26,568 nucleotides of DNA from RGIG5579 sp045602025 (GCA_045602025.1 JAZSAT010000048.1:1-26568); one strand, 5' to 3'. Numbered from the stretch's first letter, positions 17,160-24,702 are shown. Numbers and translations are program-made. Notes: a model not told the origin generated them from the sequence alone.

Positions 17160-17611
17160 ATTATTTTTGTTCCATTCTGAATTTTTTGATAAATACAGGC
17201 ATCATCGGTGGGATTTTTGTAATATCCCTTTCTGGTGCCGATCAGGCAAAAGCCTGTTTTTTCGTAAAGGCTTCTTGCCGCAAGATTTTCTTTTCTCACT
17301 TCCAAAAAGATCTTTTCAACCTTTTCCTCTTTGCATGAGGAAAAATAGTGCTTAAGCAGCATCATGGCAAAGCCGCGGCGAAGAAAATCTTTTTTTGTGC
17401 CGATCCGAAGAAGCTCCCCTTCGCCCAAAAGGGTAGAGAAGAGCGCGTAGGAGGCGATCTTTTCATCTTCAAAAAGCGCAAATCCTCGTGCCGTGGATGA
17501 CCGAAAATAGTCCTTCAGCGCATTTTCTCCCCAGGGATCGGAGAAGATCTCCTTTTCCAGAAATGCGATCTCTTTGACATGTGTTTCTGAAAGCGGGAGG
17601 ATCTCAATCAT
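17156..17611 (-). CDS. rimI: Ribosomal protein S18-alanine N-acetyltransferase-like GNAT
   Basis: A 151-residue GNAT acetyltransferase. RimI acetylates the N-terminal alanine of ribosomal protein S18, and its gene commonly sits beside tsaD in Firmicutes. The acetyl-CoA motif is LRRGFAMMLL, followed by LEVRKENLAARSLYEKTGF, the typical RimI ending, and GTRKGYY. The ATG at 17611 overlaps the end of ywlE by eight bases, so translation is coupled. Other GNAT substrates cannot be excluded. Confidence 0.9.
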   Translation of the reverse strand: MIEILPLSETHVKEIAFLEKEIFSDPWGENALKDYFRSSTARGFALFEDEKIASYALFSTLLGEGELLRIGTKKDFLRRGFAMMLLKHYFSSCKEEKVEKIFLEVRKENLAARSLYEKTGFCLIGTRKGYYKNPTDDACIYQKIQNGTKII

Positions 17612-18032
17612 AGAATACGCCCTCTTCCGCCATTTTTTCTATCCCTGAAACAATGCTTTTCGCACAGGCACGGTAAGTGTTCAGATCCCCGCCGAAGGGG
17701 TCGCCGACGCCCTCGGGAAGGGTGCATATTTTCTCTTTATTTCCCATAAGCTGACAAAGAAGTGCACGGTGATTTTCTGTCATTCCGATGACAAGGTCAC
17801 TTTCCTCGATCATCTTTTTGGTGCAGAGCTTGGCCTTGTGGGAAATGGTATCAATTCCATATTCTTTTAGTATCTCTGCCGCGTTTTCGGCGATATTCTG
17901 ACCGGGGTTTGCATAGATCCCCGCAGAGTCGCAAGTGACGGAAAAACCTTTTTCCGAAAGGATCTTTTTTGCAAGAGATGCAGCCATAGGGCTGCGGCAG
18001 GTATTTCCCGTACAAACAAAAAGAAGTTTCAT
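17604..18032 (-). CDS. ywlE: YwlE-type protein-arginine phosphatase (low-molecular-weight PTP fold)
   Basis: A 142-residue low-molecular-weight phosphatase. The P-loop reads FVCTGNTCRSP (5-15), with catalytic C7 and R13. Threonine at position 11, where tyrosine phosphatases have isoleucine (GNICRS), is the known specificity feature of YwlE-type phosphoarginine phosphatases. The general acid loop GDPFGG is present near the C-terminus. In Bacillus, YwlE reverses McsB arginine kinase and so affects CtsR/Clp protein quality control. ATG at 18032 is chosen for GAGGTG upstream and the family start; an in-frame ATG at 18062 lies before the ribosome binding site. mcsB is not in this window. Confidence 0.88.
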   Translation of the reverse strand: MKLLFVCTGNTCRSPMAASLAKKILSEKGFSVTCDSAGIYANPGQNIAENAAEILKEYGIDTISHKAKLCTKKMIEESDLVIGMTENHRALLCQLMGNKEKICTLPEGVGDPFGGDLNTYRACAKSIVSGIEKMAEEGVFYD

Positions 18033-18050
18033 TTTGTTCACCTCGTGAGC

Positions 18051-18079
18051 ATTGTAACACAAAAATAAGAAAAATACAA
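18051..18079 (-). promoter_or_regulatory. Promoter of ywlE-rimI-tsaD, overlapping the opposite promoter
   Basis: On the minus strand TTGTAT (18074-18079) and TACAAT (18051-18056) are 17 bases apart. The predicted start is near 18044, only about 12 bases before the ywlE ATG, so the ribosome binding site lies at the RNA's 5' end. Confidence 0.6.
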
Positions 18080-18080
18080 T
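18052..18080 (+). promoter_or_regulatory. Promoter of the rightward propeller-HAD-PIG-L operon
   Basis: TTGTAA (18052-18057) and TACAAT (18075-18080) are 17 bases apart. The predicted start near 18087 leaves about 12 bases of leader containing AAGGAGG. It occupies the same DNA as the ywlE promoter, with -10 and -35 boxes exchanged. Confidence 0.6.
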
Positions 18081-18098
18081 TCCCCAAAGGAGGAAAGT

Positions 18099-19217
18099 AT
18101 GAAGAAAAAAAGTTTTGGGATCGTTGTTTTGCTTGGCGTTCTGGTCTTTTTACTGTGCGGCATTCTTTTTTATGCCCTCTATTCCTTCCAAAACAAAGGA
18201 CTTGTTCTGATCGAGTCTTGGGAAGAGGTGTATGACTACAACGGAAAGCTTCTTGTTTCCGCAAACGATCAAAGTGCACTTCTTGTAAATACCCTTGGAA
18301 AAGCGGAATTTGAACCCATTGAGAAGAAGGAGATCGATCTGACTCCCTTTGGCTTTGAAGGGGAAACTTTTTCCTGCTATCCCGTCGTAACGGCGGATGA
18401 GGTCTACGGTGTGTACAAAACCTATTTATACACTTCCGATAACGCTTACGAAGGCTTCTGGCCCGTTTTGAGCGACGATCGCTTTGTATATACCGCTCCG
18501 GACGGAAAAAGATACTGCATCCATCCCAAGGAAGGCCTTTCCTATCCTATGTTTTCCGATTCGGTTGAAGGGGTAGATATTTACGGCAAGGATGTTTTGG
18601 CTTTTTCTGCAAATGCCTCTTATGCGATCGCCCTTTCCAATGATACGGTTACGGTTTATCATACCGATCCTATGGATGACAGTCTGCGGATCGTAGATGT
18701 AAAAAGCATCTCCTTGAAGGATTACGGCACCGTCTTTACCTTTGGTGCTTTTGTTGGAAACACCCAGGCTTATCTTTACACGGAAAAAGAAGACCGGCTT
18801 CTTGCGATCGACTGTGAAACGGGTAAGGTTGCAACATCCCTTCTTCCCGAGGGAGAATACGGAAAGCCCATCTCCCGTCTTTATGTGCAAAACAACAAAG
18901 AAGAAAAGGGAGCTTTGCGAGCGCGATGGAACCATCTGCTTTTGGGAACGGAGTTTTCCTCTCCCAAATTGAAGGAATTTGACCGCATTGAACTGATCTC
19001 TGTTTCTCCCGACGGAAAATATGCGGTGGGAAGGGCAGAAGGGAAAACACATGAAGTGCTTGTGGTGGGAGAAAACCGGAGTGTTTCTCTCTCATCCTAT
19101 CTGACGGAAGGAGAAGAAGTGGAAAGGGTCGATTTCGTATATGAAAATCTGATCTATGTTACTGTGAAAACAGCGGAAGGCGAAAGCAGCTCCCGCTGCT
19201 ACAGAATCTGCTTTTAA
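18099..19217 (+). CDS. Membrane-anchored beta-propeller-like protein of unknown function
   Basis: A 372-residue protein with a Lys-rich start and one N-terminal membrane helix (6-30), then an extracytoplasmic region that looks like a beta-propeller. It has repeated short strands with aspartate/glycine turns, such as FVYTAPDGKRYCI, LLAIDCETGKVATS and ISVSPDGKYAVGRA, as in WD40/YVTN-type repeats. I do not recognise a named family. No catalytic motif is visible. The start at 18099 has AAAGGAGG. It is the first gene of a three-gene operon with a HAD phosphatase and an exported PIG-L deacetylase, so it may bind a substrate at the cell surface, but this is guesswork. Confidence 0.78.
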   Translation: MKKKSFGIVVLLGVLVFLLCGILFYALYSFQNKGLVLIESWEEVYDYNGKLLVSANDQSALLVNTLGKAEFEPIEKKEIDLTPFGFEGETFSCYPVVTADEVYGVYKTYLYTSDNAYEGFWPVLSDDRFVYTAPDGKRYCIHPKEGLSYPMFSDSVEGVDIYGKDVLAFSANASYAIALSNDTVTVYHTDPMDDSLRIVDVKSISLKDYGTVFTFGAFVGNTQAYLYTEKEDRLLAIDCETGKVATSLLPEGEYGKPISRLYVQNNKEEKGALRARWNHLLLGTEFSSPKLKEFDRIELISVSPDGKYAVGRAEGKTHEVLVVGENRSVSLSSYLTEGEEVERVDFVYENLIYVTVKTAEGESSSRCYRICF

Positions 19218-19220
19218 TGT

Positions 19221-19865
19221 ATGAAAAATTTCTTTTTTGATTTAGACGGAACCCTGACCGATCCGGGACTCGGTATTACAAATTCTGTTATGTATTCTCT
19301 GAAGACCTACGGGATCGAGGAAACCGACCGAGAAAAGCTCTATACCTTTATCGGGCCTCCTCTGGTAGATTCTTTTATGGAGCACTACGGCTTTACAAGG
19401 GAAGAGGGCTATGAGGCTACTCGCCGCTTTCAAACCTATTTTAGGGAAAAAGGCCTTTTTGAAAATGAAGTATATCCGGGGATCCCTGAGCTTCTTTCGG
19501 CACTGAAGGAAAGCGGAGATCGGGTGATCCTTGCCACTTCCAAGCCCGAGGAATTTTCTTTGCGTATTTTGGAGCATTTTGAGCTTTTGGGGTATTTTGA
19601 TCTTGTTTGCGGTGCGACCATGGATGAAAAAACAAGATCCCGTAAGGAAGATGTTCTTTCTTACGCTTTGGAAAAAAGCGGAGCAGATCCGAAGGATTCC
19701 TTTATGATCGGAGATCGGAAATTTGATATTTTGGCGGGCAAGCACTTTGGTCTTACAACAGTCGGCGTTCTTTACGGCTACGGCGATCGGCCTGAGCTTT
19801 CCGAGGCGGGTGCGGATCGGATCTGTGGGAGTGTAAAGGATCTGAAAGAGCTTTTACTGAAATGA
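19221..19865 (+). CDS. HAD family hydrolase, phosphoglycolate phosphatase-like
   Basis: A 214-residue HAD-superfamily phosphatase of the PGP/Gph/PpaX type. Motif I is FDLDGTLTD (6-14) with D7 nucleophile and D9 acid; motif II is ATSKPEEF; motif IV is MIGDRKFDI. A helical cap lies between motifs I and II. The substrate cannot be inferred; relatives act on phosphoglycolate, pyrophosphate or sugar phosphates. The ATG lies three bases after the previous stop, and no clear Shine-Dalgarno sequence precedes it, so translation probably depends on reinitiation after the propeller gene. Its own stop overlaps the next ATG (ATGA). Confidence 0.9.
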   Translation: MKNFFFDLDGTLTDPGLGITNSVMYSLKTYGIEETDREKLYTFIGPPLVDSFMEHYGFTREEGYEATRRFQTYFREKGLFENEVYPGIPELLSALKESGDRVILATSKPEEFSLRILEHFELLGYFDLVCGATMDEKTRSRKEDVLSYALEKSGADPKDSFMIGDRKFDILAGKHFGLTTVGVLYGYGDRPELSEAGADRICGSVKDLKELLLK

Positions 19866-21277
19866 AGAAGACCGTTTTTATCCTAACCTTCATTCTTTTC
19901 CTCGGCTTTTTTTCTCTTTCTGCTTTTGCCGAGGGGGATGCCTTGCCGATTACAATTTCTTATAACCAAACGGTTTTAACCAATGGAAGTGAAAACGATC
20001 GGGTGCCGGTATCGACCCCGCTTGAAATCACCTCGGATTCACCGATGCAGTCTCTTTATTTGATCTACTATGACACGCCTGTCGATCTTACACTCATCTC
20101 TGACGGTTTGGAAAAAAATGTCCCTGTTTCTTTTTTGAGAAAATTTATCAGCATCAAAGAACTTTTCGGAGAGGGGAAAACAAAGGTTACACTGAATTTT
20201 TCCTCTCAAACGGAACTAATGGAGATCTATGCTTTTTCCGATACGGTCCCTTCCTGGGTGCAGATCTGGGAAGAGCCGGTGAAGCGGGCAGATCTTTGTC
20301 TTTTTACCACTCACGCAGATGACGAGCAGCTTTTTTTTGCAGGGGTTTTGCCCTATTACGCAGGGGAAAAGGATCTTGAGGTACAGGTGATCTATTTTGT
20401 AGATCACAACAAAAAGCCTCTCCGCCGACATGAGCTTCTTTGCGGGCTTTGGTCTGTAGGGGTAGAAAACTATCCTGTGATCCCGTCTTTTCCCGATCGG
20501 CTGAGTTATGATGAAAAAACAGCAGAGGCACATTTTCTTCAGGCGGGATTTACAAGAGAGGATATTCTTTCCTTTCAGGTAGAGATGATCCGGCGCTTTC
20601 AGCCTCTTGTTGTGATAGGACACGATCCCTTAGGTGAATATGGGCACGGCCAACATATTCTGAATTCTATGACTCTGCAGGAAGGTGTTTTATCTGCGGG
20701 GGATGTAGCTGTTTTCCCCGAAAGTGCGGAAAAATATGGGGTCTGGGAGGTGAAGAAGACCTACCTTCACCTGCTTGAGGAAAACCCTATTGTGATGAAT
20801 TGGGATATTCCTTTGGATTCTTTCGGCGGGAAGACTGCCTTTGAAATGACCAAGATCGGATTTTCCCATCATCGATCTCAGCACGATGCATGGTTTCTTT
20901 CCTGGCTTGTAGGCGAAGACGGGCAAAGAGAAAAAGCCTCGGAGATCGAAAAATATTCTCCCTGTAAATACGGCCTTTTCCGTAGCCTTGTAGGAGAGGA
21001 TGAAGAAAAAAACGATTTCTTTGAAAACCTCTTGACCTATCGGGAGCAGGCAGAGAAAGAGGAGGCAGAACGGCTTCGTCTCGAACAGGAGGAAAAGGAG
21101 AGGCTCGCAGAAGAAAGTCGCAAAGCATTGGAGAGAAAAGAGAAACTGCAGAAGGAAAACGAACGGAAAGTAAAAAGAGAAAAAATGATAACGATCTGCA
21201 GTGTTCTTTCTGCTTTCCTTGTTGTTTTTTCCGCTTCTCTTTTTGTTTTCCTATGGAAAAAGAAGCATAAAAAATAA
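19862..21277 (+). CDS. Exported PIG-L/LmbE family deacetylase with coiled coil and C-terminal membrane anchor
   Basis: This 471-residue protein has a signal peptide (1-23, cleaving around AFA/EGD), an N-terminal beta-rich domain (25-135), a PIG-L deacetylase domain (about 142-340), a charged coiled coil (396-441) and a C-terminal membrane helix (442-465) with a basic tail. The zinc motif is THADDE (150-155, the family's PHPDDE), with a downstream HDP and HGQH (H254, H262, H265). Family members remove N-acetyl groups from glycoconjugates such as GlcNAc derivatives. This layout places the enzyme outside the membrane, held by the C-terminal anchor, so cell-wall or envelope glycan is a reasonable target. 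It overlaps the HAD gene by four bases. Confidence 0.85.
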   Translation: MKKTVFILTFILFLGFFSLSAFAEGDALPITISYNQTVLTNGSENDRVPVSTPLEITSDSPMQSLYLIYYDTPVDLTLISDGLEKNVPVSFLRKFISIKELFGEGKTKVTLNFSSQTELMEIYAFSDTVPSWVQIWEEPVKRADLCLFTTHADDEQLFFAGVLPYYAGEKDLEVQVIYFVDHNKKPLRRHELLCGLWSVGVENYPVIPSFPDRLSYDEKTAEAHFLQAGFTREDILSFQVEMIRRFQPLVVIGHDPLGEYGHGQHILNSMTLQEGVLSAGDVAVFPESAEKYGVWEVKKTYLHLLEENPIVMNWDIPLDSFGGKTAFEMTKIGFSHHRSQHDAWFLSWLVGEDGQREKASEIEKYSPCKYGLFRSLVGEDEEKNDFFENLLTYREQAEKEEAERLRLEQEEKERLAEESRKALERKEKLQKENERKVKREKMITICSVLSAFLVVFSASLFVFLWKKKHKK

Positions 21278-21306
21278 AAAAGAAGCAATTTTTGCTTCTT
21301 TTTTTA
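21278..21306. terminator. Bidirectional terminator between PIG-L and spoIIP genes
   Basis: A GAAGCAA/TTGCTTC stem is flanked by A's on the left and nine T's on the right, at the point where the two convergent genes meet. Confidence 0.88.
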
Positions 21307-22473
21307 TTGGCGTGTTTTCAGCATGTGAGCAAAAGCCTTGGCAGAAAATTTTGCTGCAGTTTCCGCTTCCTCCAAGGTGTTTCCGCAAGAGCCAACCTCC
21401 AGAAGAATACACCCGGGCAAAAATTCCTGATTAAAGCGGCTGGTCCTCAAATAAAGAGAACGGGCAAGGGTAGGATAAAGGGCATCCATCGCATCCTTAA
21501 AGCCTACCGCGACAATGAGGTTCTGCTCCCAGTTGGGGTGTCTTCCGTTTTGGTTGGTGCCAACCACAGCCATTACCTGAGCGGTGGGGGTGTTTTCAAT
21601 TTGCGTGAGACTTTTCACATAAGAGTCGCCTCTGACTACAGAATCTCGGTGCAGATCGATCACATATTGTATGGAGGGGTATTCTTTCAGCATTTTTTGT
21701 ACGGTTTCAGCACTGTTTGCATAGGCATCGTTAAAGTCGTCTTTGTCGTGCATCACCGTGCAGTGAACGGTGGGGATTCCTTCTGCGATCAAGGTATCGG
21801 AAAAAACCTTTCCTACCTGAACCACGCTTTTTTTCGGATCATCAGTGCGAAAGGTTGTTTCTCCCTGAATAAAATATCCTTTGATTTCCCCGCTTGCAAA
21901 GCCTGAAAGATTGAAGCTGTCTTCAAAATAGCTTTCCGTTCCGTGGGTGTGTAAAACCAAAACCAAAGGATCGTTTCCGTGAACCTTTGTTTCGGAGGGG
22001 AAAAGTGAGTTTCGCGCTTCTTCTACATCGATGCTGTATTTTGTGGTGTTGATATAGGGGGAAGGGGAGGAAAGATCACAGGAGATAATGGGGACCGCGT
22101 TTTCGGGAAGAGAGGAAGGCGTATTTTCCTGCTTTTTCTCCTCTTCCGGTTTTTTTTCGGGAATGTGAAAATATTTGCCACCGCCGATTATAAAATTTTG
22201 ACTGTCATACATGGGAAAAAGGATCTCTCCCGAATGAAAATAGAAGCCTGTTGTTTTTTCTTCTCTTACTGTTCCTCCGCCGATGACGGTGGAAAGGGTC
22301 AGGTTTTCAATCCTTGCGAAGGTCTCGGTGGCGTCCGGTGCTCCTTTTGCCCGAATGAAAATAAAAAGTCCTAAAAATCCGCCGCAGATCAAGGGGATCA
22401 GGCCGTATAAAGCAAAATTTGAAAGTACTTTTTTAAAAAGATCTTTTGTTTTTTTATAACGCTTTGTTTTCAT
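21304..22473 (-). CDS. spoIIP: Stage II sporulation protein P (SpoIIP)
   Basis: A 389-residue cell-wall hydrolase of the DMP engulfment machinery (SpoIID-SpoIIM-SpoIIP). It acts as an amidase and endopeptidase on septal peptidoglycan in the intermembrane space. There is a membrane helix at 20-40, a variable linker with an EEEKK stretch, and the SpoIIP domain from about 165. Zinc/catalytic residues appear in LVLHTHGTESY (H175, H177, E180) and IDLHRDSV (H275). The ATG at 22473 follows AGGAGG, which overlaps the end of gpr, so the genes form one operon. An in-frame ATG at 22506 lies within gpr and is rejected. Confidence 0.95.
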   Translation of the reverse strand: MKTKRYKKTKDLFKKVLSNFALYGLIPLICGGFLGLFIFIRAKGAPDATETFARIENLTLSTVIGGGTVREEKTTGFYFHSGEILFPMYDSQNFIIGGGKYFHIPEKKPEEEKKQENTPSSLPENAVPIISCDLSSPSPYINTTKYSIDVEEARNSLFPSETKVHGNDPLVLVLHTHGTESYFEDSFNLSGFASGEIKGYFIQGETTFRTDDPKKSVVQVGKVFSDTLIAEGIPTVHCTVMHDKDDFNDAYANSAETVQKMLKEYPSIQYVIDLHRDSVVRGDSYVKSLTQIENTPTAQVMAVVGTNQNGRHPNWEQNLIVAVGFKDAMDALYPTLARSLYLRTSRFNQEFLPGCILLEVGSCGNTLEEAETAAKFSAKAFAHMLKTRQ

Positions 22474-22474
22474 T

Positions 22475-23398
22475 TTATCCTCCTGCCAGGGAAAGCATAT
22501 CCTCAAAGGAAAGGTTTTTATTCAGTGCCAGATTCAGCGCATATCCGATAAAGGAGCCCATTACACGAATGATCTGATCTGTTTCTTTCGGTGTGACAAA
22601 AAAGTTTAATTGATTTTGGCTCCATGCATGGCGGATCGTTTCGCTATCCGTCTCTTTCCCCGAAAAACTTTTTATGGCATCTGCTGCAAGGGTAGCTGCA
22701 TCCACTACCGTCGGCACTCCGATGGAAAGGATGGGGATCCCAAGCTTTTCCGGTAAGAGACCGGGCCTTTTGTTCCCAACCCCCGAGCCCGGTCTGATTC
22801 CGCTGTCACAAAGCTGAATGGTGTTTACAAGCCTTGAAAGATCTCGGGAAGCCAGTGCATCGATCACCACCAAAAGGCTTGGCTTGATCTTTTTTACTAT
22901 GCTTTTGATGATGTCTGCGCTTTCGATTCCCGTTTGTCCCAAAACACCGGGAGTAATGGCACAAACATCAAAAAGACCGAGGTCTTCAAAAATCAAGGGC
23001 CTTTCTTTTCGGATGTGTCTTGTAACGATCAGATTTTTTACTGCGATGGGACCGATAGCATCGGCGGTAATGCTCTCGTTTCCAAGTCCCGCAACAAGAA
23101 CGGAAGGTGAAGGGCTTTCGGAAAAAGCAAGGCTTTTTTCCAAAAGCTTTGAGAAGGAAAACAGCTTTTTTTGAAAGACTTTTCTGTCGTCCTGCCAGAT
23201 TTTTCCAACGCCTACCGTTGTGTAGGTTCCGATCGGCTTTCCGGAAAGCTTCTCACCGAAATCATCGGAAATGGTCACTTCCTCTACCGAAAGCGGTCCG
23301 AAGGAGTATTTATTACACTCTATTCCGGAAGGGGAAGAATTATTCCGCTCCAGATTTTCACAGATTTCAATGGCAAGATCCGTTCGAATTTGACTCAT
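22475..23398 (-). CDS. gpr: Germination protease (GPR)
   Basis: A 307-residue aspartic-type protease that degrades small acid-soluble spore proteins at germination. The SASP-like self-cleavage segment RTDLAIE is at residues 5-11. Conserved active-site aspartates are D113 in LGNESITADAIGP and D180 in VVIDALASRD, matching in spacing D127 and D193 of the Bacillus enzyme. It is shorter than the ~370-residue Bacillus proteins, with almost no residues before RTD. GGGAG lies about 15 bases before the ATG, an unusually long gap; an in-frame CTG at 23404 would be better spaced. gpr followed by spoIIP and divergent from rpsT is a conserved Firmicutes neighbourhood. No clear sigma-F/sigma-G promoter was found by eye. 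Confidence 0.95.
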   Translation of the reverse strand: MSQIRTDLAIEICENLERNNSSPSGIECNKYSFGPLSVEEVTISDDFGEKLSGKPIGTYTTVGVGKIWQDDRKVFQKKLFSFSKLLEKSLAFSESPSPSVLVAGLGNESITADAIGPIAVKNLIVTRHIRKERPLIFEDLGLFDVCAITPGVLGQTGIESADIIKSIVKKIKPSLLVVIDALASRDLSRLVNTIQLCDSGIRPGSGVGNKRPGLLPEKLGIPILSIGVPTVVDAATLAADAIKSFSGKETDSETIRHAWSQNQLNFFVTPKETDQIIRVMGSFIGYALNLALNKNLSFEDMLSLAGG

Positions 23399-23476
23399 TT
23401 TCAGTTTAAATCGCTCCCTTTCTTTTCTATTTTAGGATATTCTTGACATTTTTTCGAAAAAAATTTACGAAACCTA

Positions 23477-23505
23477 TTGTTTTTTTAAAAAATTGGTGTT
23501 ACAAT
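23477..23505 (+). promoter_or_regulatory. Promoter of rpsT
   Basis: TTGTTT (23477-23482) and TACAAT (23500-23505) are separated by 17 bases, giving a leader of roughly 28 bases before the TTG start. Confidence 0.65.
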
Positions 23506-23539
23506 TAGTCTGTTAAGTATCGTCAAGGAGGTGAATCGT

Positions 23540-23803
23540 TTGCCGAACATCAAATCTGCTAAGAAGCGCGTGTTGGTTTCCCAGAAGAAGGCTGAGATCA
23601 ACAAGGCTTTTGTTACCACTGTGAAGACCACAGCTAAAAAGTTTGATAAAGCTCTTGAAGAAGGAAACAAGGAGGCTGCTCAGGCAGCTTATATGGATGC
23701 AGTTAAGAAGATCGATACTGCTGTTTCCAAGGGCTATGTTCATAAGAACACTGCAGCAAGAAGAAAGAGCCAGATGACCAAGAAGCTCAACGCTGCTGAG
23801 TAA
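23540..23803 (+). CDS. rpsT: 30S ribosomal protein S20
   Basis: An 87-residue basic, helical ribosomal protein that binds 16S rRNA. The N-terminus PNIKSAKKR and the C-terminal KGYVHKNTAARRKSQM are diagnostic of S20. The start is a TTG at 23540, with a perfect AGGAGGTGA ending six bases before it. An in-frame GTG at 23531 is part of that ribosome binding site and would add residues not found in S20. E. coli rpsT also uses a UUG start, which matters for its autoregulation, so the rare codon may be a conserved control point. The gene is monocistronic with its own promoter and terminator. Confidence 0.97.
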   Translation: MPNIKSAKKRVLVSQKKAEINKAFVTTVKTTAKKFDKALEEGNKEAAQAAYMDAVKKIDTAVSKGYVHKNTAARRKSQMTKKLNAAE

Positions 23804-23818
23804 GCATACGAAAAGTAA

Positions 23819-23852
23819 GAAAAGCTACGCGATTATGCGTAGCTTTTTTTAT
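23819..23852. terminator. Terminator after rpsT
   Basis: An AAAAGCTACGC/GCGTAGCTTTT stem with a six-base loop and a T-run; the A-rich left arm lets it also serve the convergent M50 protease gene. Confidence 0.92.
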
Positions 23853-23858
23853 GCGTTT

Positions 23859-24452
23859 TTATAAAGCTTTCATTTTGCTTTCTTTTTTGTTTTCAAGCAA
23901 CAGAGTGAGGGACAAAAGGATCAGAGAAGGATTTTTTACAAAAAGGAAAAGATACAGAGATAATAAAAAAAGCAAAGTCAGAAAGACGGCACTTATTTTT
24001 CGGCAATATTTTTCGCAGATTTCCATTTCAAGATAAAGAGAAAGATATGCAGAAAGGACACCGTATCCGTCAAGCCCGCGAATCGGGAGAAGGTTAAATG
24101 AAAATAAAAGTAGATTGCAGAAGAAAAGAAGCATCCCTTCCTTGGTAAATTCGATCCTTAAAAGAAAAAACGAGATCAGCATCCCCAAGGCGTTCCCCAA
24201 GGGCCCTGCAAGATAGATCCGGATTTCCTTTCGGTAGGGAATAAAAGAGGAGTTCGGGGTGATGGAAGCCCCTATAGATGAAAAAGAAAAAGCTTTTGTA
24301 CCGTAACCGAATGCGTATAAGGCGAGAATGTGCCCGCCCTCATGGAAAAGAACGGCAGCTAAAAATATAAGAATCTCTTTCGGTGAGCTTTTCCATAAAA
24401 GCAGAAGGATCGGCAAAACAGAGGAAGGGGAAATGTGAAGTATGGATGGCAT
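23859..24452 (-). CDS. Compact M50 family intramembrane metalloprotease (SpoIVFB-like)
   Basis: A 197-residue polytopic membrane protein of the site-2 protease/SpoIVFB class. The zinc motif is HEGGH (37-41) and the second conserved motif NLLPIRGLDG (120-129) supplies N120, P123 and the zinc-binding D128. Four to five hydrophobic segments are seen. It lacks the C-terminal CBS domain of Bacillus SpoIVFB (~290 residues), ending in a lysine-rich tail. These enzymes cut membrane-spanning substrates such as pro-sigma-K or anti-sigma factors. ATG at 24452 overlaps the previous stop (TGATG). It could be the sporulation protease of this organism, but generic M50 proteases look alike and the substrate is unknown. 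Confidence 0.85.
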   Translation of the reverse strand: MPSILHISPSSVLPILLLLWKSSPKEILIFLAAVLFHEGGHILALYAFGYGTKAFSFSSIGASITPNSSFIPYRKEIRIYLAGPLGNALGMLISFFLLRIEFTKEGMLLFFCNLLLFSFNLLPIRGLDGYGVLSAYLSLYLEMEICEKYCRKISAVFLTLLFLLSLYLFLFVKNPSLILLSLTLLLENKKESKMKAL

Positions 24453-24658
24453 CAAACAAACTCTTTTTCTTCTTTTTCGCCAAATACAGCGATTGCCTCG
24501 TTTTCATCCAGGTTGAAGATCTCTTTTGCCCGGTCGGATCTGAAAAAGCATTCGAAGCTTTTTGTTGCAAAGTTTGTTAAGGCACTTTCAAGAGGATGGC
24601 AAATATAAACGGAAAATATCATAATGAGAATGCAAAGCCAAAAAAGCAGTTTTTTCAT
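24452..24658 (-). CDS. Small single-pass membrane protein, co-transcribed with the M50 protease
   Basis: A 68-residue protein with one N-terminal hydrophobic helix (about 3-20) and a charged C-terminal part ending in a Glu/Lys-rich tail. I do not recognise the family. The ATG at 24658 is preceded by AGGAG at six bases, and its stop overlaps the protease ATG by one base, so both are almost certainly translated together. Bacillus SpoIVFB works with the larger membrane partner SpoIVFA; a tiny partner or inhibitor here would be analogous, but no sequence similarity to SpoIVFA is visible. It may also be a short secreted or anchored protein with unrelated function. Confidence 0.65.
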   Translation of the reverse strand: MKKLLFWLCILIMIFSVYICHPLESALTNFATKSFECFFRSDRAKEIFNLDENEAIAVFGEKEEKEFV

Positions 24659-24702
24659 GACTACTCCTGAGAAAGAATTTGTTTTTGTTTGTAAAAAATA
24701 TA

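Noticed and set aside
23399..23476. Forespore sigma-F/sigma-G promoter for gpr
   Set aside because: Expected on biological grounds, but no pair of boxes with the right sequence and spacing could be found by eye.
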